This document shows positions 13,007-22,990 of a stretch of DNA of 64,000 nucleotides, in pieces; the stretch's first letter is position 1, and the number at the start of each line of letters is the position of its first letter. A program made the translations under genes and the position numbers. Below the pieces are notes generated by a model. It was not told the origin of the DNA and made no database searches. It was given only the letters and a program-made list of their open reading frames with translations. The stretch is taken from assembly GCF_024793895.1 (NCBI RefSeq), contig NZ_JANUSB010000002.1, positions 186,001 through 250,000 on the forward strand, given 5' to 3'. The DNA is from Serratia sp. AKBS12. GTDB lineage: Bacteria > Pseudomonadota > Gammaproteobacteria > Enterobacterales > Enterobacteriaceae.

Positions 13007-14314
13007 TTAGTGGTACGCCGGCAGCCAGTCGCCGTGGGCTTCGATCAGGGCATCACACAGCTTGCGAATGTCATCGATGGATAATTCGGCCGAAGTATGT
13101 GGATCAAGCAGCGCGGCATGGTAAATCGCCTCGCGTTTCTGGGTCACCGCCGCTTCAATGGTCAGCAATTGAGTATTAATGTTGGTGCGGTTAAGCGCCG
13201 CCAGTTGCTCCGGCAAGTTACCGACGTGACACGGCGTGACCCCCTGTCCATCCACCAGGCAAGGTACCTCCACGCAGGCTTCATTGGGCAGGTTGGTGAT
13301 CAACCCGGTATTGAGCACGTTACCGCCGATCTTGTACGGCCGATCGGTTTCCATCGCCTCGATGATGTACGAAGCGTACTCATGAGTTCGCGTGTGACTG
13401 AGGTGGGCATCGTGGGTCAGCGCCTGTTTTTGCTGCTCCCACTGGGCAATTTGCTCGACGCAGCGGCGCGGATATTCATCGAGTGGAATATTAAAGCGCT
13501 CGATCAGCTCCGGGTAGTTGCGCTTGATCCAGTAAGGCATATATTCGGCGTTATGTTCGGAGGACTCGGTCACGTAATAACCGAAGGTTTTCATGATTTC
13601 ATGACGCACCATATCATCATGCTTGTCATGCAGCGCGGCGGCCCGGCGTTTGATTTCCGGATAGAGATCCTGGCCATGGCGTCGTATATCCAGCAACCAG
13701 GCCATGTGGTTAATGCCGGCGATATGGAACTGTACGCCATCGCTCGGCATGCCCACGCTTTTCAACAACGTTTCTGCGCACACCTGAACACTGTGACACA
13801 GCCCGACGGTTTTCACGCCGGTATGACGTAGCATCGCGCCGGTCAGTGAAGCCATCGGATTGGTGTAGTTCAACAGCCAGGCGTCAGGGCAGACCTCCTC
13901 CATGTCGCGCGCAAAGGAAAACAGCACCGGGATGGTACGCAGAGCGCGGAAGATGCCGCCAATGCCCAGCGTATCGGCAATGGTCTGGCGCAGGCCGAAC
14001 CGGTTCGCCACCTCAAAGTCGGTGACGGTGCAGGGATCGTAGCCGCCAACCTGGATAGCGTTCACCACATAATCTGCATTTTTCAGCGCCGCACGACGCT
14101 GCTCGACGCCGAGATAAGGCGTGATGATCGCTTTGCCGCCGTTAACGTTTTGATTGATGTTATTGAGCATGGTCAGCGATTCATTCAAGCGGCCGCTATC
14201 AATATCGTACAGCGCGATTTCCACTTCCTGTAAGGCCGGGGTGCACATGATATCTCCCAATACATTCTTGGCAAAGATAGTGCTGCCAGCCCCCATAAAC
14301 GTCACTTTAATCAT
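13007..14314 (-). CDS. melA: Alpha-galactosidase, glycoside hydrolase family 4
   Basis: MelA hydrolyses melibiose by the NAD+- and Mn2+-dependent oxidation/elimination mechanism of family GH4. The 435-residue protein has the N-terminal NAD motif FMGAGSTIFAKNVLGD, the metal-binding cysteine in GLCHSVQ, AGINHMAW with the second metal ligand, YVTESSEHNAEY and a C-terminal HGDWLPAYH close to E. coli MelA. The ATG at 14314 follows GGAGA. It is the first gene of a melA-melY operon that diverges from the AraC-type regulator. The 221-base region between them must hold both promoters. I see only a CRP half-site (AAAGTGTGAG, near 14435-14444) there. Confidence 0.93.
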   Translation of the reverse strand: MIKVTFMGAGSTIFAKNVLGDIMCTPALQEVEIALYDIDSGRLNESLTMLNNINQNVNGGKAIITPYLGVEQRRAALKNADYVVNAIQVGGYDPCTVTDFEVANRFGLRQTIADTLGIGGIFRALRTIPVLFSFARDMEEVCPDAWLLNYTNPMASLTGAMLRHTGVKTVGLCHSVQVCAETLLKSVGMPSDGVQFHIAGINHMAWLLDIRRHGQDLYPEIKRRAAALHDKHDDMVRHEIMKTFGYYVTESSEHNAEYMPYWIKRNYPELIERFNIPLDEYPRRCVEQIAQWEQQKQALTHDAHLSHTRTHEYASYIIEAMETDRPYKIGGNVLNTGLITNLPNEACVEVPCLVDGQGVTPCHVGNLPEQLAALNRTNINTQLLTIEAAVTQKREAIYHAALLDPHTSAELSIDDIRKLCDALIEAHGDWLPAYH

Positions 14315-14535
14315 CTCATTTCTCCACTGTTGCGAGGCAGATTACCGTTGGTGTGTGTTGAAAATAGTGTTCGGCCGAGTGGTTGTATATGGAGGAAAGT
14401 GACCTGCTTATGGGTAAAAATGACGCTCGGGGGAAAGTGTGAGCTGGGTCTTGCTGTACTTACAGAACAACATACGACATGACAACAAGCTGCTACCGTT
14501 AATGCCATGGCATGCCAATGTGAAGGGAGCGGTTG

Positions 14536-15408
14536 ATGCATAAGAGTTTTACCCTGGCACACACTTCGAACATCGAGCTGAACGTGTTCCAGTTTGGCGT
14601 CGAAGATTGTGCACCGGGCCACTGTTTCGGCCCGGCGGTGCGCCAGCATTATCTATTTCATTATGTGATATCCGGTACCGGTACCTTACGTACCGAGCAT
14701 GGTACTTTTAGCGTGCAACCCGGCGAGGGCTTTCTGATTTATCCGCACGATATCACCACCTACAGCGCCGACCAGCAGTACCCCTGGCACTACATGTGGA
14801 TCGAAGTTGACGGGCTGATGGCGGCCAATATCTTTCAGCAATGCCGTCTCAGCCGCCAAATGCCGATTTATCGCCCGCAACGCTATACGCCCGACGCCGC
14901 TGAGCGAGGTTATCTGACAGAGATTGTCGCACACCAACAAAACGAAGCCTGGCTGAAGATTATTGGCTTGAGCTACCTGTTTTTTTCCGCGCTGATTGCC
15001 AATGCGCATGCGTCCCCCAAAGCAAAGCCGCCGGAGAAGCAGCGTCACCTGGCAAAGGCGATAAAATATATCGAGAGCCGTTACCACGAGAATATCTCTA
15101 TCGCGCAGCTTGCCGATTATTGCAGCATTAATCGCAGTTATATGAGTCGACTGTTCAAGGCCGAGTTTGGACTCGGGCCAAAAGAATATCTGTTGCAGTA
15201 TCGTATGGGCATCGCCGCCGGCCTGCTGCGCCACGGTAGTGCGGCCATCAAGGTTGTCGCCCTGTCGGTCGGCTACGCCAACCAACTGCATTTTTCCAAG
15301 GCATTCAAACAGGTACATGGACTGACGCCAAGCGCCTGGCGCCACGGCGCAGACGGCCAGAGCCTTGACGCGCGCATCGCGCCTCGGCTGATTGCGCCGA
15401 CGCTGTAA
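14536..15408 (+). CDS. AraC-family transcriptional regulator of the melibiose operon
   Basis: This is a 290-residue activator of the MsmR/RafR/MelR type. The N-terminal cupin-like sugar-binding domain contains the AraC-typical VQPGEGFLIYPHD stretch (about residues 65-78). The C-terminal domain has two helix-turn-helix motifs: NISIAQLADYCSINRSYMSR and a second with VVALSVGYANQLHFSKAFK. The ATG at 14536 follows GAAGGGAG (14522-14529); a TTG one codon earlier is less likely. It is divergent from melA, so activation of melAY by an alpha-galactoside is the simplest reading. It is distinct from the E. coli melR context, where MelB rather than a LacY-type carrier is used. Confidence 0.85.
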   Translation: MHKSFTLAHTSNIELNVFQFGVEDCAPGHCFGPAVRQHYLFHYVISGTGTLRTEHGTFSVQPGEGFLIYPHDITTYSADQQYPWHYMWIEVDGLMAANIFQQCRLSRQMPIYRPQRYTPDAAERGYLTEIVAHQQNEAWLKIIGLSYLFFSALIANAHASPKAKPPEKQRHLAKAIKYIESRYHENISIAQLADYCSINRSYMSRLFKAEFGLGPKEYLLQYRMGIAAGLLRHGSAAIKVVALSVGYANQLHFSKAFKQVHGLTPSAWRHGADGQSLDARIAPRLIAPTL

Positions 15409-15410
15409 CG

Positions 15411-15437
15411 CAAAACGGGGAGCCGAAGCTCCCCGTT
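15411..15437 (-). terminator. Terminator of the ispH operon with a UUCG tetraloop
   Basis: A perfect 10-base stem AACGGGGAGC/GCTCCCCGTT (15414-15423 with 15428-15437) closes a four-base loop. On the leftward strand the loop reads C(UUCG)G, an exceptionally stable tetraloop, followed by TTTTGCG. The regulator gene converges on it from the left and may share it. Confidence 0.75.
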
Positions 15438-15454
15438 ACCTTGCCGCTAGTGGC

Positions 15455-16408
15455 TCAATCAACCTGCTTGATGTCCATCCGCAGCTCTTTCGGCACCTCG
15501 AACACGATATTCTCTTCACGGCCGGTGATCTCATGCACCTCTTTGCCGCCCAGCGCCTTCAGACGACCGATCACATCCTGCACCAGCACATCCGGCGCCG
15601 AAGCCCCGGCGGTAACGCCGATGTTGCTGGCATTTTTCAGCCATTGCTCCTGAATGTCTGCCGCAGAATCAATCAGATAAGCAGGTTTGCCAACCCGCTG
15701 CGCCAGCTCGGCCAACCGATTGGAATTGGAGGAGTTCTTCGAGCCAACCACCAGCACCACGTCCGCGTCTCCTGCCAGATTGCGCACCGCTTCCTGCCGG
15801 TTGGTGGTCGCGTAGCAGATGTCGTCCTTGCGCGGGCCGATGATTTTCGGGAAGCGTTGACGCAATGCGTCAATCACGTCCGAAGTATCATCCACCGACA
15901 ACGTGGTTTGCGTCATAAAGCACAGGTTGTCTTCGTTCTTCACCTGCAATTTCCACACGTCTTGCGGCGATTCAACCAGGTACATGCCCCCTTGCGGATT
16001 GCTGTACTGGCCCATGGTACCTTCGACTTCCGGGTGTCCGGCGTGACCGATAAGGATCGCCTCGGTACCCTTGCGGCTGGCGCGCGCGACTTCCATATGC
16101 ACTTTGGTCACCAGCGGACAGGTGGCGTCAAACAGCATGGTCAATTCGCGCGCTTTGGCTTCGGCTCGCACCGCCTGCGAAACGCCGTGTGCCGAGAAGA
16201 TCAGAATCGAGCCGTCCGGTACTTCGGCAATTTCTTCGATAAACACCGCGCCGCGTGCGCGCAGGCTGTCCACCACGTAGCGGTTATGCACCACTTCGTG
16301 ACGCACGTAGATCGGCGCGCCATAAAGCTCCAGCGCACGTTCCACGATGCTGATCGCACGATCAACCCCGGCACAAAAGCCGCGAGGGTTAGCCAGCAAT
16401 ATTTGCAT
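15455..16408 (-). CDS. ispH: 4-Hydroxy-3-methylbut-2-enyl diphosphate reductase
   Basis: IspH is the last enzyme of the MEP isoprenoid pathway. It reduces HMBPP to IPP and DMAPP with a [4Fe-4S] cluster. The 317-residue protein has the three cluster cysteines at Cys12 (NPRGFCAG), Cys97 ([11 protein letters not shown]) and about Cys198 ([11 protein letters not shown]), and the proton-relay glutamate motif [12 protein letters not shown]. The start overlaps the 3' end of fkpB by 20 bases, so translation is probably coupled. It is the last gene of the ribF-ileS-lspA-fkpB-ispH operon. Confidence 0.97.
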   Translation of the reverse strand: MQILLANPRGFCAGVDRAISIVERALELYGAPIYVRHEVVHNRYVVDSLRARGAVFIEEIAEVPDGSILIFSAHGVSQAVRAEAKARELTMLFDATCPLVTKVHMEVARASRKGTEAILIGHAGHPEVEGTMGQYSNPQGGMYLVESPQDVWKLQVKNEDNLCFMTQTTLSVDDTSDVIDALRQRFPKIIGPRKDDICYATTNRQEAVRNLAGDADVVLVVGSKNSSNSNRLAELAQRVGKPAYLIDSAADIQEQWLKNASNIGVTAGASAPDVLVQDVIGRLKALGGKEVHEITGREENIVFEVPKELRMDIKQVD

Positions 16409-16859
16409 GCGTCTCCTCCTGCTGCGGGTCGATTTCCAGTACCTCGATATCGAAGGTCACCGGGTGTCCCGCCAGCGGATGGTTAAAATCAACGGTCACC
16501 GATTCTTCTGCAACTTCACGCACCACGCCCGGCATTTCGCTACCGTCGATGGCAGTGAACAGCATAATGGTGCCCACTTCCGGCACGCCGGTTTGCGCAA
16601 AGTCACGGCGCAAGAAGAACTGAATCAGATCCGGGTTATTGTCGCCAAAAGCGTCTTCCGGTTGTAGCGTGAACGCGCATTTATCGCCGGCACGCAGGCC
16701 AACCAGCTGCTGCTCCAACGGCGCCGACAAACTGCCGTCGCCAAGGCGAAACAGCGCCGGCTTGCCGTTACCGCGCGTAGATTCCGCGGTGGAACCGTCT
16801 TCCAGTTTCAGCGTAAAGTGCACCAGCACCGCGCTGTCGGGTTGTACTTGGGCCGTCAT
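16389..16859 (-). CDS. fkpB: FKBP-type peptidyl-prolyl cis-trans isomerase (SlpA)
   Basis: This small cytoplasmic proline isomerase/chaperone of the SlyD-like FKBP group has 156 residues. The FKBP core starts at [19 protein letters not shown], the inserted flap follows, and the domain closes with [22 protein letters not shown] chose the ATG at 16859, one base after the lspA stop, because it aligns exactly with the E. coli start; AAGGTGAG precedes it. A GTG three codons upstream at 16868 is possible. The C-terminus carries about seven residues more than the E. coli protein and overlaps ispH. Confidence 0.93.
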   Translation of the reverse strand: MTAQVQPDSAVLVHFTLKLEDGSTAESTRGNGKPALFRLGDGSLSAPLEQQLVGLRAGDKCAFTLQPEDAFGDNNPDLIQFFLRRDFAQTGVPEVGTIMLFTAIDGSEMPGVVREVAEESVTVDFNHPLAGHPVTFDIEVLEIDPQQEETHANIAG

Positions 16860-16860
16860 G

Positions 16861-17397
16861 TTACTCACCTTGTTGCTTGTCCTGGCTGTCGCCTGCCCGC
16901 TTGCTGGCCGGCAGGAAACCTTCTAATACGATCATCGCAGCCCCTACGCAGATGAAGCTGTCTGCCAGATTGAAGGTCGGGTAATGCCAGTTGCCGACGT
17001 AAAAATCGATAAAGTCGACCACGAAGCCATGCCACAGGCGGTCGAACAAATTACCCAGCGCCCCACCGATAATAAAAGCGTAGGCGATATTGTTCAGCTT
17101 CTGCGTCGCCTGGCTGCGATACATCATCACCAGCAGCACCACCACAATCGCGATGGCAATGCCGGCAAAGAACCAGCGCTGCCAGCCGCCATGGTCGGCC
17201 AGGAAGCTGAACGCCGCGCCGTAGTTACGTGCATAGTACAGGTTAAACGAGGGGATCAAGGGCTGGGACTGGCCCAGCACAAAATGACTCAGGATCCACT
17301 GCTTGCTGGCAAAATCCAGCACCAGCACCACCAACACCAGCCACAGCCAACGCAGGCCGGTCGAACAGATCGGTTTTTTCATCAGGCACTTGTTCAT
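16861..17397 (-). CDS. lspA: Lipoprotein signal peptidase (signal peptidase II)
   Basis: LspA is the inner-membrane aspartyl protease that removes signal peptides from diacylglyceryl-prolipoproteins. It has four membrane segments. The catalytic aspartates lie in [18 protein letters not shown] and in [11 protein letters not shown]. The reading frame can start at the ATG at 17397, overlapping the ileS stop (TAATG), giving 178 residues, or at the ATG at 17382 (MKKPICSTG), which aligns exactly with the E. coli start (173 residues). Neither has a strong ribosome site. I report the coupled start. The order ileS-lspA-fkpB is the conserved enterobacterial one. Confidence 0.95.
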   Translation of the reverse strand: MNKCLMKKPICSTGLRWLWLVLVVLVLDFASKQWILSHFVLGQSQPLIPSFNLYYARNYGAAFSFLADHGGWQRWFFAGIAIAIVVVLLVMMYRSQATQKLNNIAYAFIIGGALGNLFDRLWHGFVVDFIDFYVGNWHYPTFNLADSFICVGAAMIVLEGFLPASKRAGDSQDKQQGE

Positions 17398-20213
17398 TAG
17401 GCAAAGTTACGCTTTTCGCCGTCGCCGGCAACGTTGGTTACACAGCGGCCGCAGAGATCTGCGTGCTCCGCTACCTTGCCGATGTCGGTAGTGAAATGCC
17501 AGCAGCGTGGGCACTTCTCGCCTTCAGCAGTACCGAAGGCGATTTTCAGACCCTTCAGCAATTCGCTCTGCTGGGCATCTGCCGGAGCGTCTGCCAGCGG
17601 TGCAACGCGCGCAGCGGAAGTCAGCAGCACAAAGCGCAGCTCATCCTGCAGGCTGTTCAAGCGGGCCGCCAGCGCGTCATCGGCATACAGCGTCACCGCA
17701 GCCTCCAATGAACCGCCGAGGCGTTTGTCCGCCCGCGCCTGTTCCAGCACCTTGTTCACTTCGCCACGAACCTTCAGCAGCTCGGCCCAGAAGGCGTCGT
17801 TCATGCTTTCGCCCTCAGCCAGGCCGAACAGGCCGTCGTACCATTCTTCGGTAAAGACGTATTGCGCACGTTTACCCGGCAGGAAGCCCCAGATTTCGTC
17901 TGCGGTAAAGGACATGATCGGCGCCATCCAGCGCACCAGCGCTTCCGCAATATGGAACAGCGCAGTCTGACAGCTGCGGCGGGCGACGCTGTCGCTCTTC
18001 GCGGTGTACTGGCGATCCTTGATGATATCCAGATAGAACGACCCCATCTCGACCGAACAGAACTGCATCAGGCGCTGTACCACTTCGTGGAAATCGTAAT
18101 TGGCGTATGCCTGTTCGATATCCAGCTGTGCCGCCTGTGCACGACCGACTGCCCAGCGATCCAGTACCACCATTTCGTCCGGCGCCACGCAGTCGCGGCT
18201 TGGATCGAAGCCATTGAGGTTCGCCAGCAGGAAACGCGCGGTGTTGCGGATGCGACGATAGGAATCCGCTGCACGCTTCAGGATTTCGTCAGATACCGCG
18301 ATCTCGCCGGTGTAATCGGTCGACGCGACCCACAGACGCAGAATATCGCCGCCCAGCTTGTTCATCACGTCCTGAGGACTGATAGTGTTACCGATCGACT
18401 TGGACATTTTGCGGCCCTGACCGTCGACGGTGAAGCCGTGGGTCAGCACTTCTTTGTAAGGTGCCTTGCCCTTCATGGCGGTGGAGATCATCAACGAGGA
18501 CATAAACCAGCCGCGGTGTTGATCGGAGCCTTCCAGGTACATGTCCGCACCATGGCCATGGAACTCGGGGCGCACGTCAACCACCGACGCGTGGGTCGAC
18601 CCGGAGTCGAACCAGACGTCCAGCGTATCCGGCACTTTCACGTAGTCGGCCGCTTCCGCGCCGAGGATATCGGCCGGTTGCAGATCCCACCATGCCTGGA
18701 TGCCGTCCTGCTCCACGCGTTTGGCGACCTCTTCCATCAGCTCGACGCTGCGGGGATGCAGCTGCTCGGTGTCTTTATGCACGAACAGCGACATCGGCAC
18801 ACCCCAGGTACGCTGACGCGAGATACACCAGTCCGGGCGGTTCGCCACCATCATTTCAATGCGCGCCTGGCCCCAGTCTGGGATCCACTGCACGCCCTTG
18901 ATCTCTTCCAGCGACTGCTGACGCAGGCCTTTTTGATCCATGCTGATGAACCATTGTGGCGTAGCGCGGAAGATGATCGGCGTTTTATGACGCCAACAGC
19001 ACGGGTAGCTGTGCACCAGTTTTTCTACGTGCAGCAACGCGCCCGCGTCGCGTAGCATCTCTACGATCAGATCGTTGGCCTTGAAGACAAACTTGCCGTC
19101 CAGCAGCGGATGAGTGCCGGTCAGGTAACAGCCGTTCGGCCCTACCGGATTGGCGATTTCCAGGCCGTATTTCTGGCTGATCACAAAGTCGTCCGGGCCG
19201 TGGCCGCCAGCGGTGTGCACCGCACCGGTACCGGCGTCCAGCGTGACGTGGTCGCCCATGATCGCCGGCACGTCGAACCCCATGAACGGATGCTGGAAGC
19301 GCAACAGCTCCAGATCGCCACCCTGGCAGCTGCCCAGCACCTGCCAGTCGGCAATACCGGCGCGTTTCATCACGCTTTCCACCAACTCCGCCGCCAGGAT
19401 CAGGCATTGGCCGTCAATCTGTACCAATTGATAGGTGAAGTCCGGGTGCAGCGAGATGGCGCGGTTAGCCGGTAAGGTCCAAGGCGTGGTGGTCCAGATG
19501 ACCAGCGAAACCGGGCCATTGACGCTGCTGACGCCGAATTTGGCGGCCACCGCAGCCGGATCGACCGCCTGGAACGCCACGTCGATCGACGGCGAGGTCT
19601 TGTCGTAATATTCTACTTCTGCTTCGGCCAGCGACGAGCCGCAGTCGGTACACCAGTGTACCGGCTTGGCGCCTTTCAGCAGATGACCGTTGCTGATGAT
19701 TTTACCCAGCGCGCGGATGATGTTGGCTTCGGTTTTGAAGTCCATGGTCAGGTACGGACGATCCCAATCGCCCAGTACGCCCAGACGGATGAAGTCTTTT
19801 TTCTGGCCTTCAACCTGCTCGGCGGCATACTCGCGGCATTTCTGGCGGAATTCCGCCGCCGTGAGCTTTTCGCCCGGCTTGCCGTACAGCTGTTCCACTT
19901 TCAGTTCAATCGGCAGGCCATGGCAGTCCCAGCCCGGTACGTATGGCGAGTCGAAGCCGGACATCCCTTTCGACTTGATAATAATGTCTTTGAGAATTTT
20001 ATTAACCGAGTGACCAATGTGAATGCTGCCGTTCGCATACGGAGGGCCGTCATGCAGAATGAAGGTTTTTTTGCCCTTTTTGGCAGCACGAATAATCCCG
20101 TACAGATCCTGTTCATACCAACGTTGCAGCATGCCAGGTTCGCGCTTGGCGAGATCGCCGCGCATCGGGAACCCTGTTTCCGGCAAGTTCAGGGTGTTCT
20201 TGTAGTCACTCAT
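17397..20213 (-). CDS. ileS: Isoleucyl-tRNA synthetase
   Basis: IleS charges tRNA-Ile and edits valine. This is a class I synthetase of 938 residues. The HIGH motif is at 65-68 ([10 protein letters not shown]). The editing domain holds [16 protein letters not shown]. The signature [10 protein letters not shown] lies near residue 600, and the C-terminal zinc-binding cysteines are in [24 protein letters not shown]. All expected features of the bacterial (non-mupirocin-resistant) type are present. It lies 31 bases after ribF, as in E. coli. Confidence 0.98.
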   Translation of the reverse strand: MSDYKNTLNLPETGFPMRGDLAKREPGMLQRWYEQDLYGIIRAAKKGKKTFILHDGPPYANGSIHIGHSVNKILKDIIIKSKGMSGFDSPYVPGWDCHGLPIELKVEQLYGKPGEKLTAAEFRQKCREYAAEQVEGQKKDFIRLGVLGDWDRPYLTMDFKTEANIIRALGKIISNGHLLKGAKPVHWCTDCGSSLAEAEVEYYDKTSPSIDVAFQAVDPAAVAAKFGVSSVNGPVSLVIWTTTPWTLPANRAISLHPDFTYQLVQIDGQCLILAAELVESVMKRAGIADWQVLGSCQGGDLELLRFQHPFMGFDVPAIMGDHVTLDAGTGAVHTAGGHGPDDFVISQKYGLEIANPVGPNGCYLTGTHPLLDGKFVFKANDLIVEMLRDAGALLHVEKLVHSYPCCWRHKTPIIFRATPQWFISMDQKGLRQQSLEEIKGVQWIPDWGQARIEMMVANRPDWCISRQRTWGVPMSLFVHKDTEQLHPRSVELMEEVAKRVEQDGIQAWWDLQPADILGAEAADYVKVPDTLDVWFDSGSTHASVVDVRPEFHGHGADMYLEGSDQHRGWFMSSLMISTAMKGKAPYKEVLTHGFTVDGQGRKMSKSIGNTISPQDVMNKLGGDILRLWVASTDYTGEIAVSDEILKRAADSYRRIRNTARFLLANLNGFDPSRDCVAPDEMVVLDRWAVGRAQAAQLDIEQAYANYDFHEVVQRLMQFCSVEMGSFYLDIIKDRQYTAKSDSVARRSCQTALFHIAEALVRWMAPIMSFTADEIWGFLPGKRAQYVFTEEWYDGLFGLAEGESMNDAFWAELLKVRGEVNKVLEQARADKRLGGSLEAAVTLYADDALAARLNSLQDELRFVLLTSAARVAPLADAPADAQQSELLKGLKIAFGTAEGEKCPRCWHFTTDIGKVAEHADLCGRCVTNVAGDGEKRNFA

Positions 20214-20244
20214 TAGATTCTCGATCTCGTTTCGGTTTGTGAGA

Positions 20245-21183
20245 TTAAACCGGTGTCTTTAGCCCGAAGAAACTCCGGGCCGTCACCACATCATTGGCGA
20301 TTTGCTGCTTCAGCGCATCGAGCGAAGCAAAACGCTGTTCATTGCGCAATTTTGCGCGGAGCACCACGTCAAGGTGGCGCCCATAAAGATCCATTGTGAC
20401 ATCCAGCAAATGCACTTCCAGTTGCTGACGCACGCCGGCAACGGTCGGGCGGGTGCCGATATTGGCCACGCCCGGCAGCGGCTGGGGCCCCAGGCCATAC
20501 ACATCCACCGCATAGACCCCTTTTACCGGGGCAACCAGGCGTTTTAGCGGCAGGTTGGCAGTAGGAAAGCCGATGGTGCGCCCCAACTCGTCGCCGTGCA
20601 CCACGCGCCCGGAAATGCTGTACGGATGCCCGAGCAGCTTTTCCGCCAGCGGCAGGTCGTCATCACGCAGCGCATTGCGAATCGCCGTGCTGCTGATGCG
20701 CCGCTCGCCCTCACGGAAGGTCGGCGTGCTGACTACCTCAAAGCCGTATTCCTCGCCGGCTTTTTGCAACAGTGGGAAATCGCCAATGCGATTGGCACCG
20801 AAGCGAAAGTCATCCCCCACCATCAGGAACCTGACGCCCAGTTTCTCCACCAGCAGCTCGGCAATGAACGCCTGCGCGGTATTGGCGGCAAAACGGGGAT
20901 CGAACTTGACGCACAGCAGGGTATCTACCCCGGCCTGCGCCAGATATTTGGCCTTGTCACGCAGGCGCGTAAGACGGGCCGGCGCCTTGTCCGCTGCAAA
21001 CAGTTCCAGCGGTTGCGGCTCAAAAATCATGACTATCACCGGCAGCCCAAGGCGTTTGCCCTCTTGCTCCAGCTGCTCCAGCAGCGCCTTGTGACCGCGA
21101 TGAACGCCGTCAAAGTTGCCGATGGTGAGCACGCAACCACGGTGGCGTGCCCGGATATTGTGAATGCCGCGAATTAGCTCCAT
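20245..21183 (-). CDS. ribF: Bifunctional riboflavin kinase / FAD synthetase
   Basis: RibF makes FMN from riboflavin and then FAD. The 312-residue protein begins with the nucleotidyl-transferase domain ([17 protein letters not shown], an HxGH-like motif near residue 30, and [10 protein letters not shown] further on). The C-terminal flavokinase domain carries [13 protein letters not shown] and [11 protein letters not shown]. It is the first gene of the ileS operon. The 392-base gap upstream to rpsT holds the divergent promoters of both genes; 21184-21498 has no other gene I can support. Confidence 0.97.
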   Translation of the reverse strand: MELIRGIHNIRARHRGCVLTIGNFDGVHRGHKALLEQLEQEGKRLGLPVIVMIFEPQPLELFAADKAPARLTRLRDKAKYLAQAGVDTLLCVKFDPRFAANTAQAFIAELLVEKLGVRFLMVGDDFRFGANRIGDFPLLQKAGEEYGFEVVSTPTFREGERRISSTAIRNALRDDDLPLAEKLLGHPYSISGRVVHGDELGRTIGFPTANLPLKRLVAPVKGVYAVDVYGLGPQPLPGVANIGTRPTVAGVRQQLEVHLLDVTMDLYGRHLDVVLRAKLRNEQRFASLDALKQQIANDVVTARSFFGLKTPV

Positions 21184-21498
21184 AGCTGGCTCAAAACAGT
21201 GGAAATCGGCGGATTATACCTTGTACAGCGGTTAAGGTTAACCCGCGATTGCTTCCTTGGATGTAATAGTCACACCATACCGGAGATACGCCGCCGGAGA
21301 AACGTCTAAACCGCAGTTTCTCCGGCGGCGAACGCCGGTTTTATGCCCGGCAGCAATGGCTTGGCATCACCACGCAGCAAACAGTGGCGAATTTTCTCGC
21401 GAAACACTGTATTCCCATGGCCGAAGCTGGTAAAATCCTGCGCCATCACAACGTAGCAAGTGCCGCCCGTACAAACGGCGCTTATTTGCACAAATCCA

Positions 21499-21527
21499 TT
21501 GACAAACGAAGGCTAAAAGGGCATATT
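21499..21527 (+). promoter_or_regulatory. Probable rpsT promoter
   Basis: A consensus TTGACA (21499-21504) and CATATT (21522-21527) are 17 bases apart, about 50 bases before the rpsT start. The short leader carries GGGAG (21564-21568), seven bases before a TTG start codon. E. coli has two rpsT promoters; I can see only this one clearly. Confidence 0.65.
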
Positions 21528-21575
21528 CCTCGGCCTTTGAATTGTCCTCAATAGAATATATTTGGGAGTTGGACC

Positions 21576-21839
21576 TTGGCTAATATCAAATCAGCTAAGA
21601 AACGCGCCGTACAGTCTGAGAAACGCCGCAAGCATAACGCTAGCCGTCGCTCAATGGTGCGTACCTTCATCAAGAAGGTAGACGCAGCTATCGCAGCTGG
21701 CGATAAAGAAGCAGCACAAAACGCATTCACCGTAATGCAACCACTTGTGGATCGCCAGGCAGCTAAAGGCCTGATCCACAAAAACAAAGCAGCGCGTCAT
21801 AAGTCAAACTTGTCCGCGCGCATCAACGCAATGCAATAA
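21576..21839 (+). CDS. rpsT: 30S ribosomal protein S20
   Basis: S20 is a primary 16S rRNA-binding protein. It has 87 very basic residues beginning [20 protein letters not shown]. The start is TTG at 21576 with GGGAG upstream, the same rare start codon used in E. coli, where it is linked to autogenous repression of translation by S20. A strong terminator follows. The gene faces away from ribF, as in E. coli. Confidence 0.98.
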   Translation: MANIKSAKKRAVQSEKRRKHNASRRSMVRTFIKKVDAAIAAGDKEAAQNAFTVMQPLVDRQAAKGLIHKNKAARHKSNLSARINAMQ

Positions 21840-21861
21840 GCATTACGTTGTCTGCTTGTTG

Positions 21862-21888
21862 AAAAAACCGGCCTTGGCCGGTTTTTTT
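21862..21888. terminator. Terminator between convergent rpsT and nhaR
   Basis: The palindrome AAAACCGGCC/GGCCGGTTTT (21864-21883) continues into a run of seven T (21882-21888) on the rpsT strand. Six A on the left side give a U-tract for the nhaR strand as well, so it can work in both directions. Confidence 0.85.
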
Positions 21889-21904
21889 ACGCCTGTCGTC
21901 AACG

Positions 21905-22801
21905 TCAGAAGTTGAACAGCGCCGAAAAGTCCTTGTTGCACACCCGCTGCACCGCCGGATGCTGGATCATTCGCTCAGCGAAGATGATGTAATATTCTTC
22001 CTGCACGTTATCGATACGACCGATTTCCACCACCGCGTCGTCATTATAGGTATCTTGCGCATACAGCGTTGGCGCCACGAAGATGGCATTGTGATACATG
22101 CCGAACGCCTTCATCAATGCCGCATCGTCAAATTCACCGAGAATTTCTACCTGGATGCCCTGGGTATTGAACCAGTTGAGCAATTGACGCCCGAGCATGG
22201 AACGACGGCCGGGGATTAATAGCTTACGCTGTTCCAGACAGGCGGGGAACGGCAGGTCCGGCACCGGCTGTCGGCAGAAGAAGCTGATGCCGCATTCACC
22301 CAGTTTCAACGAAAACAGCCCTTCCTGCTGGCTGGAGTCTACCGGACAGTCTGAAATAATCATGTCCAGCTTGTGCTGGCTCAGCTGTTCCAGCAGCATC
22401 TCGTGCGTCGATTCAAAGCAGCGCAGGTGAATCTGTTCGTGATCGACCACTGCGGTTTCCAGCACCTGGCTCACCAGCCGTTTGGACAGGGCATCCGCCA
22501 CGCCGACGTCAAACAGCAAATTGGATTCTTTGCGGTAGTTGACGATATCCAGCATTTCCTGGCTGAGCATAAACATCTTGTCCGCGTAGCGGAATACCAA
22601 CTGACCCAGTTCAGTAGGCACCAGCCCCCGCCCCTGGCGTTTGAACAACTTGCCATCCAGCCGCTCTTCCAGCGCCTTAATCTGGCCGGTGATGGTCTGT
22701 GGTGTCAGAAACAGCGCTTCGGCAGCGCCAACCACCGATCCTTCTTTGCAAACCTGCCAGAAGTAGTAGAGATGATTAAAGTTGATATGCGACATTCTCA
22801 C
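21905..22801 (-). CDS. nhaR: LysR-family activator of nhaA
   Basis: NhaR is a sodium-responsive activator of nhaA (and of other genes such as pgaABCD and osmC in E. coli). The 298-residue protein has an N-terminal LysR helix-turn-helix ([27 protein letters not shown]) and a typical two-lobe effector domain. [21 protein letters not shown] is almost identical to E. coli. I keep the GTG at 22801 because AAGGAG lies eight bases before it; an ATG two codons later would be 14 bases away. It follows nhaA in the same direction. Confidence 0.95.
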   Translation of the reverse strand: MRMSHINFNHLYYFWQVCKEGSVVGAAEALFLTPQTITGQIKALEERLDGKLFKRQGRGLVPTELGQLVFRYADKMFMLSQEMLDIVNYRKESNLLFDVGVADALSKRLVSQVLETAVVDHEQIHLRCFESTHEMLLEQLSQHKLDMIISDCPVDSSQQEGLFSLKLGECGISFFCRQPVPDLPFPACLEQRKLLIPGRRSMLGRQLLNWFNTQGIQVEILGEFDDAALMKAFGMYHNAIFVAPTLYAQDTYNDDAVVEIGRIDNVQEEYYIIFAERMIQHPAVQRVCNKDFSALFNF

Positions 22802-22990
22802 GCGGTGAACTCCTTACGTTTCGCTGCGGCAAACGGTCTGCCGGATTAAGCGACAAACTCCCTTTGTTATTCGGACCACGAATTACAACGCTTGCTCCAA
22901 ACAACGTGGCCGAAGCTACAGGAAAATCTCCCTACAGCTCCGACCAGATAGTGTAGTGCATCGATCAGATGAATGGTTAACCTAATCGAA

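Noticed and set aside
14400-14460. CRP site in the melA regulator spacer
   Set aside because: Only the half TGTGA is present near 14438; the expected TCACA half is missing.
15392-16486. Long rightward open frame across ispH
   Set aside because: It is the antisense shadow of ispH; the ispH protein is complete on the other strand with all three cluster cysteines.
17862-19055. Long rightward open frame of nearly 400 codons across ileS
   Set aside because: Antisense of a conserved synthetase with intact HIGH and KMSKS motifs; histidine- and arginine-rich composition is typical of such shadows.
21306-21491. 61-codon open frame upstream of rpsT
   Set aside because: No ribosome site, no recognisable protein, lies in the divergent control region.
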